Below, piece after piece: positions 17,382 through 24,209 of a DNA stretch of 64,000 bases. A program made the position numbers and the translations under genes. The DNA comes from Streptomyces bottropensis ATCC 25435 (GTDB lineage Bacteria > Actinomycetota > Actinomycetes > Streptomycetales > Streptomycetaceae): positions 6,655,519 to 6,719,518 of the forward strand of contig NZ_KB911581.1 in the NCBI RefSeq assembly GCF_000383595.1, given 5' to 3'. The notes beneath the pieces are model-generated. The model was not told the origin of the DNA, ran no database searches, and saw nothing but the letters and a program-made list of their open reading frames with translations. Each line of letters opens with the position of its first letter. Positions within the stretch are counted from its first letter, which is position 1.

Positions 17382-19298
17382 GTGGACACGACCCTTCAGG
17401 ACCCGCTTGTCGGCCAGGTGCTCGACGGCCGGTATCGAGTCGAGGCGCGGATCGCGGTCGGCGGGATGGCCACGGTCTACCGGACCGTGGACACCCGCCT
17501 CGACCGCGTGCTCGCACTCAAGGTGATGCATCCGACGCTGGCCGCGGACCGGACGTTCGTCGAGCGTTTCATCCGCGAGGCCAAGTCGGTGGCACGGCTG
17601 TCCCACCCGAACGTGGTGGGGGTCTACGACCAGGGCACGGACGGCTCGTACGTCTATCTCGCGATGGAGTACGTGGCCGGCTGCACCCTGCGCGACGTGC
17701 TGCGCGACCGTGGGGCCCTGCAGCCCCGGGCGGCGCTGGACATCCTGGAGCCGGTGCTCGCCGCGCTCGGCGCCGCGCACCGCGCCGGGTTCGTGCACCG
17801 GGACATGAAGCCGGAGAACGTGCTGATAGGGGACGACGGCCGGGTCAAGGTCGCCGACTTCGGGCTCGTACGGGCCGTGGACACCGTCACCAGCACCACC
17901 GGCAGCGTCCTCGGCACCGTCTCCTACCTCGCCCCCGAGCAGCTGGAGCACGGCACGACCGACGCCCGCGTCGATGTCTACGCGTGCGGTGTGACGCTCT
18001 ACGAGATGCTCACCGGCGGCAAACCGCACGCCGGGGACTCCCCCGCGCAGGTGCTGTACCACGCGCTGCACGACGACGTGCCGCCGCCGTCGGCCGCCGT
18101 GCCGGGGCTGTCGTACGAGCTGGACGCGCTGGTCGCCTCCGCGACCGCGCGCAATCCGCAGCTGCGGCCCTACGACGCCGTCGCGCTGCTCGCGCAGACG
18201 CTCCAGGCGCGGGCCGCGCTGAGCGAGGAGCAGCTGGACGCGGTGCCGCCGCAGGCGATAGCCGGCGGCCATGACAACGCGGAGGACCGGACGAGCGTGA
18301 TTCCGCGCTCGCTGGCCGTGTCGCGGTCCGTGGGGCTCGACCCCCACCCGGTCGACCGCACGAGCCGCTTCCGGTCGCCCCCGCCGCCCTCCCGGCGCAC
18401 ACGGGCCGTCCCCGGTTCCCGGCGCGGGCTGCTGGCGGCCGTCGTGGCGGTGCTGCTCGTCCTCGGCGTGGGCGGCGGCATCTGGTACATCAACTCGGGC
18501 CAGTTCACACAGGTCCCGGCGGTGTTGCAGCAGAGCGAGGCGGACGCCACGAAGCGGCTGGAGGGCGCGGGGCTGGACGTCGACGTGAAGGAGGCGTACA
18601 GCGACACGGTCGAGCGCGGCAAGGTGATCGGCACCGACCCGGCCCCCGGGGAGCGGATCCGGGACAACGACTCCGTGACGGTGACGATCTCCAGGGGCCC
18701 GGAGACCGTGAAGGTGCCCGAGACGACGGGCCTCCGGCTCGACCTCGCGAAGGACCGGCTGAAGGGCGACGGTCTCGAACCGGGCCTGGTGAACAGGGAG
18801 TTCAGCGACGAGGTCGTCCGGGGCCAGGTGATCCGCACGCAGCCGGACTCCGGCACCGAGGTCTCCGCGGGCACGGCCGTCCGGATCGTGGTCAGCCGGG
18901 GCGCCCCGGTGCAGGTGCCCGAGCTGGGCGGCGCCTCGGTCGAGGACGCCAGAACCCAGCTGGAGGAGGCCGGCCTCAAGGTGAAGATCGCCTCGCGGCG
19001 GGTCAACTCCGAGTACGACAAGGGTCTGGTGGCCGAGCTGTCGCCGGGCGTGGGCAAGCAGGTCGGCACGGGCGACACCGTCACCCTGACGCTCTCCAAG
19101 GGCCCCGTGCTGGTCGAGGTCCCCGACGTCGTGGGCGAGAACGTCGACGAGGCCACGCGTCGGCTGGAGGCCGCCGGCTTCCAGGTCGAGGAGGACCGGG
19201 GCATCCTCGGCTTCTTCGCCGACGAGGTGAAGGGCCAGTCGGTCGACGGCGGCGACACGGCGCCCAAGGGCTCGAAGATCACGATCGAGATCGGCTGA
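17382..19298 (+). CDS. Stk1/PknB-type serine/threonine kinase with four PASTA domains
   Basis: The 638-residue membrane kinase has an N-terminal Hanks-type domain. The glycine loop is IAVGGMATVYR, the ATP lysine is in LALKVMHP, the catalytic loop is HRDMKPEN, and DFGLVRA and SYLAPEQ follow. A basic linker leads to one membrane helix (about residues 348-370) and four extracellular PASTA repeats (about 375-638) that usually sense muropeptides or lipid II. The activation loop has Ser/Thr residues for autophosphorylation (DTVTSTTGSV). In M. tuberculosis the kinase at this position is PknL; its substrate family Rv2175c is also encoded here (12792-13157). Confidence 0.93.
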   Translation: MDTTLQDPLVGQVLDGRYRVEARIAVGGMATVYRTVDTRLDRVLALKVMHPTLAADRTFVERFIREAKSVARLSHPNVVGVYDQGTDGSYVYLAMEYVAGCTLRDVLRDRGALQPRAALDILEPVLAALGAAHRAGFVHRDMKPENVLIGDDGRVKVADFGLVRAVDTVTSTTGSVLGTVSYLAPEQLEHGTTDARVDVYACGVTLYEMLTGGKPHAGDSPAQVLYHALHDDVPPPSAAVPGLSYELDALVASATARNPQLRPYDAVALLAQTLQARAALSEEQLDAVPPQAIAGGHDNAEDRTSVIPRSLAVSRSVGLDPHPVDRTSRFRSPPPPSRRTRAVPGSRRGLLAAVVAVLLVLGVGGGIWYINSGQFTQVPAVLQQSEADATKRLEGAGLDVDVKEAYSDTVERGKVIGTDPAPGERIRDNDSVTVTISRGPETVKVPETTGLRLDLAKDRLKGDGLEPGLVNREFSDEVVRGQVIRTQPDSGTEVSAGTAVRIVVSRGAPVQVPELGGASVEDARTQLEEAGLKVKIASRRVNSEYDKGLVAELSPGVGKQVGTGDTVTLTLSKGPVLVEVPDVVGENVDEATRRLEAAGFQVEEDRGILGFFADEVKGQSVDGGDTAPKGSKITIEIG

Positions 19299-19357
19299 CG
19301 GGGCGGCCGCCGGAGCCGCCGGCCGGGCGCCGTCGGCCGCATGACACCCTGGGTGCC

Positions 19358-20266
19358 GTGAGCACCCAGCAGTCCCCCGGCCTTCCCGACCTCCCCCGCC
19401 TTCCCGGCCCGTCCCGGAACCCCGTCGGCGGGCATGTCCCGGTCGCCGGTGGCCTGAACTCCGTCGGGCTGGCGTACGCACGTGATCTACGGGCCGAGAC
19501 GGTCCAGGTCTTCGTGGCCAATCCGCGCGGCTGGGCGACTCCGACCGGCAACCCCCGGCAGGACGAGGAGTTCCGGGCGGCCTGCGCCGAGGAGTCGATC
19601 CCCGCGTACGTGCACGCGCCGTACCTGATCAACTTCGGGTCGCACACCGAGGCGACGGCGGAGAGGTCCGTGGAGTCGATGCGGCACTCGCTGCGGCGGG
19701 GCCGGGAGATCGGCGCGCTGGGGGTCGTCGTGCACACCGGGAGCGCGACGGGCGGGCGGGACCGGTCGGTGGCGCTGAAGCAGGTGCGTGAGTATCTGCT
19801 GCCGCTGCTGGACGAGTTGACCCACGACGACGACCCGTGTCTGCTCCTGGAGTCGACGGCGGGCCAGGGATCCTCGCTGTGCTCGCGCACCTGGGACTTC
19901 GGGCCGTACTTCGAGGCGCTGGACGCCCATCCGAAGCTGGGCGTGTGCCTGGACACCTGCCACATCTTCGCGGCGGGGCACGACCTGACCGGGCCGGACG
20001 GGATGCACCGGACCCTGGACCTGCTGGTGGAGACCGTCGGCGAGGGCCGGCTGAAGCTGATCCACGCCAACGACTCCAAGGACGTGGTCGGTGCCCACAA
20101 GGACCGCCACGAGAACATCGGCTCCGGTCACATCGGCGAGGACCCGTTCCGCGCGCTGATGACCCACCCCGCCACCGAGGGCGTCCCCCTGATCATCGAG
20201 ACCCCCGGGGGCAAGGAGGGGCACGCGGCGGACGTGGAGCGCCTGAAGAAGCTCCGGGACGGCTGA
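19358..20266 (+). CDS. nfo: Deoxyribonuclease IV (AP endonuclease, Nfo type)
   Basis: The 302-residue TIM-barrel enzyme cuts DNA at abasic sites in base excision repair. Zinc ligands of the family can be seen: YVHAPYLINFGS, VVVHTGSA, LLLESTAGQGSS (Glu), VCLDTCHIFAAGHD, IHANDSKDVVGAHKDRHENIGSG and PLIIETPGG. GTG at 19358 opens after a short gap from the kinase and may be co-transcribed. The N-terminal Pro-rich stretch (about 20 residues) is an extension relative to E. coli Nfo. Confidence 0.92.
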   Translation: MSTQQSPGLPDLPRLPGPSRNPVGGHVPVAGGLNSVGLAYARDLRAETVQVFVANPRGWATPTGNPRQDEEFRAACAEESIPAYVHAPYLINFGSHTEATAERSVESMRHSLRRGREIGALGVVVHTGSATGGRDRSVALKQVREYLLPLLDELTHDDDPCLLLESTAGQGSSLCSRTWDFGPYFEALDAHPKLGVCLDTCHIFAAGHDLTGPDGMHRTLDLLVETVGEGRLKLIHANDSKDVVGAHKDRHENIGSGHIGEDPFRALMTHPATEGVPLIIETPGGKEGHAADVERLKKLRDG

Positions 20267-20291
20267 CGCACCCGGGCCCGGGCACGCCGCG

Positions 20292-20939
20292 TCAGAGTTC
20301 GGGGCCCTCCCCGGGCTCCTCCTGGTAGGAGTAGCGCTGCTCCTGCCAGGGATCGCCGATGTTGTGGTAGCCGCGCTCCTCCCAGAAGCCGCGGCGGTCG
20401 GCGGTCATGTACTCGATGCCGCGGACCCACTTGGGGCCCTTCCAGGCATAAAGGTGGGGGACGACGAGGCGGAGCGGGAAGCCGTGTTCGGCGGTGAGGA
20501 GTTCGCCGTCCTTGTGGGTGGCGAAGATCGTGCGGTCGTCGGCGAAGTCGGCGAGGCGGAGGTTGGAACTGAAGCCGTACTCGGCCCACACCATCACATG
20601 GGTGACCTCGGGGGCGGGCGGCGCGGTCGCGAGGATCGTGCGGGCCGGGATGCCGCCCCATTCCGCGCCGACCATGCTGAACTTCGTCACGCAGTGCAGG
20701 TCGGCGACGACCGAGGCGTACGGCAGGGCGGTGAACTCGTCGTGGTTCCAGCAGTGCTTCTCACCGTCGGCGGTGGCGCCGAAGACCCGGAAGTCCCAGC
20801 GCTCGGGACGGAACTTGGGGACGGGCCCGTAGTGGGTGACCGGCCAGCCGCGCTGGAGCCGCTGTCCCGGCGGGAGCTGCGACGACGCCGCGTTCTCAGA
20901 TGCGCGATCTCCTGATTCGCGTTCCACCGGCTGACCCAT
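20292..20939 (-). CDS. Sulfite oxidase-like molybdopterin oxidoreductase
   Basis: The 215-residue protein is a cytoplasmic-type, minimal Mo-cofactor enzyme of the sulfite oxidase/YedY superfamily. The Mo-ligating cysteine is in LHCVTKFSMVGAEWGGIP, and ADFADDRTIFATHKDGELL and EHGFPLRLVVPHLYAWKGPKWVRGIE are typical pterin-binding segments. No Tat signal is present, unlike MsrP/YedY. ATG at 20937-20939 has AGGATGGAG upstream and is preferred to an earlier start. The substrate is unknown. It is convergent with the nfo gene 25 bases away. Confidence 0.88.
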   Translation of the reverse strand: MGQPVERESGDRASENAASSQLPPGQRLQRGWPVTHYGPVPKFRPERWDFRVFGATADGEKHCWNHDEFTALPYASVVADLHCVTKFSMVGAEWGGIPARTILATAPPAPEVTHVMVWAEYGFSSNLRLADFADDRTIFATHKDGELLTAEHGFPLRLVVPHLYAWKGPKWVRGIEYMTADRRGFWEERGYHNIGDPWQEQRYSYQEEPGEGPEL

Positions 20940-21114
20940 GACTCCATCCTGACAGACCTCGACCGGTGCACATGACCAGGGTCCACCCGACTCGGACATT
21001 TAGAGCTAAGGCTGTGCTTACTTACTAAGCTCGCACTTACTGGACGATCTTCGACTGCGGTGCAATCATCGCGGCGCAACCTCCCAGTTCCCCCGCTTGG
21101 AAGGAGCTTCTGCG

Positions 21115-21594
21115 ATGCAGGGCGACCCCGAGGTCATCGAATTCCTCAACGAGCAGCTGACCGCGGAGCTCACCGCGATCAACCAGTACTTCCTGCACGC
21201 GAAGATGCAGGAGAACTTCGGCTGGACGAAGCTCGCGAAGTACACGCGTGCCGAGTCCTTCGACGAGATGAAGCACGCGGAGGTACTCACCGACCGGATC
21301 CTGTTCCTGGACGGGCTGCCGAACTACCAGCGACTGTTCCACGTCCGGGTGGGCCAGACGGTCAAGGAGATGTTCGAGGCGGACCGCCAGGTCGAGGTCG
21401 AGGCGATCGACCGCCTCAAGCGCGGCATCGAGGTGATGCGCAACAAGGGTGACATCACCTCGGCGAACATCTTCGAGTCGATCCTCGCGGACGAGGAGCA
21501 CCACATCGACTACCTCGACACCCAGCTGGAACTTCTGGAGAAGCTGGGCGAGGCGCTCTACATCGCACAGCTGATCGAGCAGCCGGAGAGCTGA
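21115..21594 (+). CDS. bfr: Bacterioferritin
   Basis: This 159-residue four-helix protein forms the 24-subunit iron store. Heme-ligating Met52 is in place (FDEMKHAE), together with di-iron ferroxidase residues in ELTAINQYF, ESFDEMKHAEVL and ADEEHHIDYLDTQ. ATG at 21115 has GGAAGGAG eight bases upstream. The upstream gap contains an imperfect repeat (GAGCTAAG at about 21002 and CTAAGCTC at about 21027), which may be a promoter element but is too degenerate to call an iron box. The associated ferredoxin gene bfd is convergent, 33 bases away. Confidence 0.95.
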   Translation: MQGDPEVIEFLNEQLTAELTAINQYFLHAKMQENFGWTKLAKYTRAESFDEMKHAEVLTDRILFLDGLPNYQRLFHVRVGQTVKEMFEADRQVEVEAIDRLKRGIEVMRNKGDITSANIFESILADEEHHIDYLDTQLELLEKLGEALYIAQLIEQPES

Positions 21595-21627
21595 GCGGGC
21601 GCGGGCCGAGGGTGGGCCGGGCCTCGA

Positions 21628-21852
21628 CTAGGCCGCTTCCTCGAGTTCGGCGTAGACCGCCGCCCCCTGCTCGACCGGCTCCGGGCGCGGGTACGCGCCC
21701 CTGCCGAGGAGCGCCTGGATCCGGCGTACGCACGACCCGCAGTCCGTGCCCGCCTTGCAGGCCGACGCGATCTGGCGGGGGGTGCAGGCGCCGTCCGCCG
21801 CATGTTTCCTGACCTGCTGCTCGGTGACACCGAAGCAACTGCACACGAACAC
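21628..21852 (-). CDS. bfd: Bacterioferritin-associated ferredoxin (2Fe-2S)
   Basis: The 74-residue protein has the Bfd cysteine arrangement CxC near the N-terminus (VFVCSCFGVTEQQV) and CxxC later (GTDCGSCVRRIQALL), binding a [2Fe-2S] cluster used to reduce and release iron from bacterioferritin. The Glu/Ala-rich tail is longer than in E. coli. GTG at 21850-21852 is chosen because GGGAGGTGG lies just upstream; an ATG at 21891 is the alternative. A strong DmdR/IdeR-type iron box upstream predicts expression under iron limitation. Confidence 0.92.
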   Translation of the reverse strand: MFVCSCFGVTEQQVRKHAADGACTPRQIASACKAGTDCGSCVRRIQALLGRGAYPRPEPVEQGAAVYAELEEAA

Positions 21853-21898
21853 GCGGTCCACCTCCCGCCGGGATCGAATACGAGGCGCCATCCCGATG

Positions 21899-21917
21899 AT
21901 CGGTGAGGCTAACCTAA
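21899..21917 (-). promoter_or_regulatory. DmdR1/IdeR-type iron box upstream of bfd
   Basis: On the minus strand the 19-mer TTAGGTTAGCCTCACCGAT matches the DtxR-family consensus (TTAGGTTAGGCTCACCTAA) at 16 of 19 positions. It lies about 47 bases upstream of the bfd GTG. Iron-loaded DmdR1 should repress bfd. Confidence 0.8.
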
Positions 21918-22025
21918 CCTTACCCGGCGGGCCCGAAGCGCAAAAGTGGAGTGGGGCACGGATCGTATGTGATCCGCGCCCCACCTCGCGCTCCTGTAAC
22001 AGGCGCATCCCCTGCTGATCAGCTA

Positions 22026-23375
22026 CTAGTCCCGGTACAGCTCCGCGACGAGGAACGCCAGGTCCAGGGACTGGCTGCGGTTGAGCCGGGGGTCGCAGGC
22101 GGTCTCGTAGCGCTGGTGCAGGTCGTCGACGAAGATCTCGTCGCCGCCGCCCACGCACTCCGTGACGTCGTCGCCGGTCAGCTCCACGTGGATACCGCCC
22201 GGGTGGGTGCCGAGGCCCTTGTGGACCTCGAAGAAGCCCTTGACCTCGTCGAGCACGTCGTCGAAGCGGCGGGTCTTGTGGCCGGAGGCCGCCTCGTAGG
22301 TGTTGCCGTGCATCGGGTCGGTGATCCACGCGACCGTCGCACCCGAGGCGGTGACCTTCTCGACCAGCTCGGGCAGCTTGTCGCGGACCTTGTCCGCGCC
22401 CATGCGCACGATGAAGGTGAGCCGGCCGGGCTCGCGGTCCGGGTCGAGGCGCTCGATGTAGCGCAGGGCGTCCTCGGCCGTGGTCGTCGGGCCGAGCTTG
22501 ATCCCGATCGGGTTGCGGATCTGCGAGGCGAACTCGATGTGCGCGTGGTCCAGCTGCCGGGTGCGCTCACCGATCCACACCATGTGCGCCGACACGTCGT
22601 AGAGACGGCCCGTGCGCGAGTCCACGCGGGTCAGCGCCGACTCGTAGTCGAGCAGCAGCGCCTCGTGCGAGGAGAAGAACTCGACGGTGCGGAACTCCTC
22701 CGGGTCGGTCCCGCAGGCGTGCATGAAGTTCAGCGCGTTGTCGATCTCGCGGGCGAGCTGCTCGTAGCGCTGGCCGGACGGGGACGACTTCACGAAGTCC
22801 TGGTTCCAGGCGTGCACCTGGCGCAGGTCGGCGTAGCCGCCGGTGGTGAAGGCGCGGACCAGGTTCAGCGTGGAGGCCGAGGCGTGGTACATCCGCTTCA
22901 GGCGCTCGGGGTCCGGGATGCGGGCGGCCTCGTTGAAGTCGAAGCCGTTGACCGAGTCGCCGCGGTAGGTCGGCAGGGTGACGCCGTCGCGGGTCTCGGT
23001 GCCCTTGGAGCGCGGCTTGGAGTACTGACCGGCGATACGGCCGACCTTCACGACCGGCACGGAGGCCGCGTACGTGAGGACCGCGCCCATCTGGAGCAGC
23101 GTCTTCAGCTTGTTGCGGATGTGGTCGGCCGACACGGCGTCGAAGGCCTCGGCGCAGTCGCCGCCCTGGAGGAGGAACGCCTCTCCCTTGGCGACGGACG
23201 CCATCCGGGCGCGCAGCTGGTCGCACTCGCCCGCGAAGACGAGCGGCGGATACGACTCGAGCTCCGCAACGACTGCGCGCAGAGCCTCGGTGTCGGGGTA
23301 CTCGGGCTGCTGCGCCGCGGGAAGGTCTCGCCAGGTGTTGCCAGCGCTCGCGCTGGACTTAGCGTTCACGGTCAC
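22026..23375 (-). CDS. Class II 3-deoxy-7-phosphoheptulonate synthase
   Basis: The 449-residue enzyme condenses PEP and erythrose 4-phosphate in the first step of the shikimate pathway. It is the plant-like type II form (AroG of M. tuberculosis), seen in NTWRDLPAAQQPEYPD, FLLQGGDCAEAF (metal Cys), GRIAGQYSKPRS, TRVDSRTG, IGIKLGPTT, WITDPMHGNTYEA and GGIHVELTGDDVTECVGG. Start choices within 15 bases (GTG at 23384, 23375 or 23369) all give the same enzyme. GGAGG sits best for the last of these. It is divergent from the attenuated trpE-G gene, so both ends of Trp precursor supply are together. Confidence 0.95.
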   Translation of the reverse strand: MTVNAKSSASAGNTWRDLPAAQQPEYPDTEALRAVVAELESYPPLVFAGECDQLRARMASVAKGEAFLLQGGDCAEAFDAVSADHIRNKLKTLLQMGAVLTYAASVPVVKVGRIAGQYSKPRSKGTETRDGVTLPTYRGDSVNGFDFNEAARIPDPERLKRMYHASASTLNLVRAFTTGGYADLRQVHAWNQDFVKSSPSGQRYEQLAREIDNALNFMHACGTDPEEFRTVEFFSSHEALLLDYESALTRVDSRTGRLYDVSAHMVWIGERTRQLDHAHIEFASQIRNPIGIKLGPTTTAEDALRYIERLDPDREPGRLTFIVRMGADKVRDKLPELVEKVTASGATVAWITDPMHGNTYEAASGHKTRRFDDVLDEVKGFFEVHKGLGTHPGGIHVELTGDDVTECVGGGDEIFVDDLHQRYETACDPRLNRSQSLDLAFLVAELYRD

Positions 23376-23429
23376 GACCTCCACATTACGGGGTCGTGTC
23401 GGGCGTCCATCCCCTTGCTCATCAAGTGA

Positions 23430-23463
23430 GACGAACCCCGCTCGATCGGGAGCGGGGTTCGTC
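23430..23463 (-). terminator. Hairpin terminator after the truncated secreted-type gene
   Basis: A 13-bp perfect stem, GACGAACCCCGCT (23430-23442) with AGCGGGGTTCGTC (23451-23463), encloses an 8-base loop. It lies 40 bases beyond the 3' end of the minus-strand gene at 23503 and upstream of the DAHP synthase gene. Confidence 0.7.
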
Positions 23464-23502
23464 GGACGGTCGGCCCGGCCGGTGACGGCGGTGCCGCCGG
23501 TG

Positions 23503-23985
23503 TCAGTGCAGGTTCATGACCGCGCTGTCGTCGAAGCCGACCGCGAAGACCGTCCTGAGCGACAGGTTGACGGCGGCGCTGTAGCCGTCACAGGCGTTCC
23601 GCTTCTCGTCGGGCTCCTCCACGGCCTCGAACTCGTGGGGGAAGCTCGCGCGCAGCGTCGTACCGGCGCAGATGTGCTCGGTCAGCCCCCACAGCTCCTC
23701 CACCGGGTCCGCGCCGAGCTTCGGCCAGTAGCTCAGGGCCTGGGGCGTGCCCACCGCCCAGTTGCCGTTGGCGTACACCTTCCCGTCGACCGTGCGGTTG
23801 CAGGCCGTGGTGGCCCGGGTGTCGCCCACCCAGGTGTGCGAGAAGACGGCGGGCTGGAGCGCGCAGCCCTTGTGGAAGGCGAAGTTCAGCAGTCCGGCGC
23901 CGTCGGTCCAGGTCATGCCGCCCTGCAGGCCCACATAGCGGGACGCGGCGTAGGCGTCCTGGATCACCGTTCTGCCGCCGGACAC
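23503..23985 (-). CDS. Hypothetical protein, probably 5'-truncated
   Basis: About 160 residues are coding-like: many Trp/Tyr, four cysteines (HKGC, TTAC, HIC, RNAC) and the segments RYVGLQGGMTWTDGAG and KVYANGNWAVGTPQALSYWP. The composition suggests an extracytoplasmic disulfide-containing domain, yet there is no signal peptide or membrane segment. The frame has no start with a ribosome binding site; GTG at 23983-23985 is only the first in-frame option, because further upstream the DNA becomes the trp leader region. An out-of-frame ATG at 24036-24038 opens MRRTLPDISPELMRGC and stops, which could be a broken N-terminus. I read it as a decayed or mis-started gene; the family is not recognised. 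Confidence 0.5.
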   Translation of the reverse strand: MSGGRTVIQDAYAASRYVGLQGGMTWTDGAGLLNFAFHKGCALQPAVFSHTWVGDTRATTACNRTVDGKVYANGNWAVGTPQALSYWPKLGADPVEELWGLTEHICAGTTLRASFPHEFEAVEEPDEKRNACDGYSAAVNLSLRTVFAVGFDDSAVMNLH

Positions 23986-24036
23986 GTTCAGCAGCCTCGC
24001 ATGAGTTCCGGGGAGATGTCGGGTAGGGTGCGGCGC

Positions 24037-24093
24037 ATGTTCGCGCACTCGATCCAGAACTGGTGGTGGACCGCTCATCCGGCGGCCCACTGA
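24037..24093 (+). CDS. trpL: trp leader peptide with three Trp codons
   Basis: An 18-residue open frame, MFAHSIQNWWWTAHPAAH, contains three consecutive TGG codons just before a hairpin terminator and the anthranilate synthase gene. This is the classical layout of a transcription attenuator. Ribosome stalling at the Trp codons when charged tRNA-Trp is scarce would favour read-through into the synthase gene. Confidence 0.93.
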   Translation: MFAHSIQNWWWTAHPAAH

Positions 24094-24114
24094 CTGCGCG
24101 TACGCAAGACTTCG

Positions 24115-24141
24115 CGAAGGCCGCCCGGGGGGCGGCCTTCG
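24115..24141 (+). terminator. trp attenuator terminator
   Basis: CGAAGGCCGCC (24115-24125) pairs perfectly with GGCGGCCTTCG (24131-24141) around a 5-base loop, followed by GCGTTT. It lies 21 bases after the leader peptide stop and 68 bases before the synthase ATG. Confidence 0.85.
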
Positions 24142-24209
24142 GCGTTTCCAGGGCCCGGCCGCTCCTCCCCGATCACCGCGAGACCGTGATCCCCAGGGAA
24201 GAGGAACCC

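Noticed and set aside
19279..20118. Long minus-strand frame opposite the endonuclease IV gene
   Set aside because: Ser/Arg-rich shadow of a well-supported gene; no start signal.
21000..21035. Second iron box upstream of bfr
   Set aside because: The repeats GAGCTAAG and CTAAGCTC do not match the DtxR-family consensus well enough.
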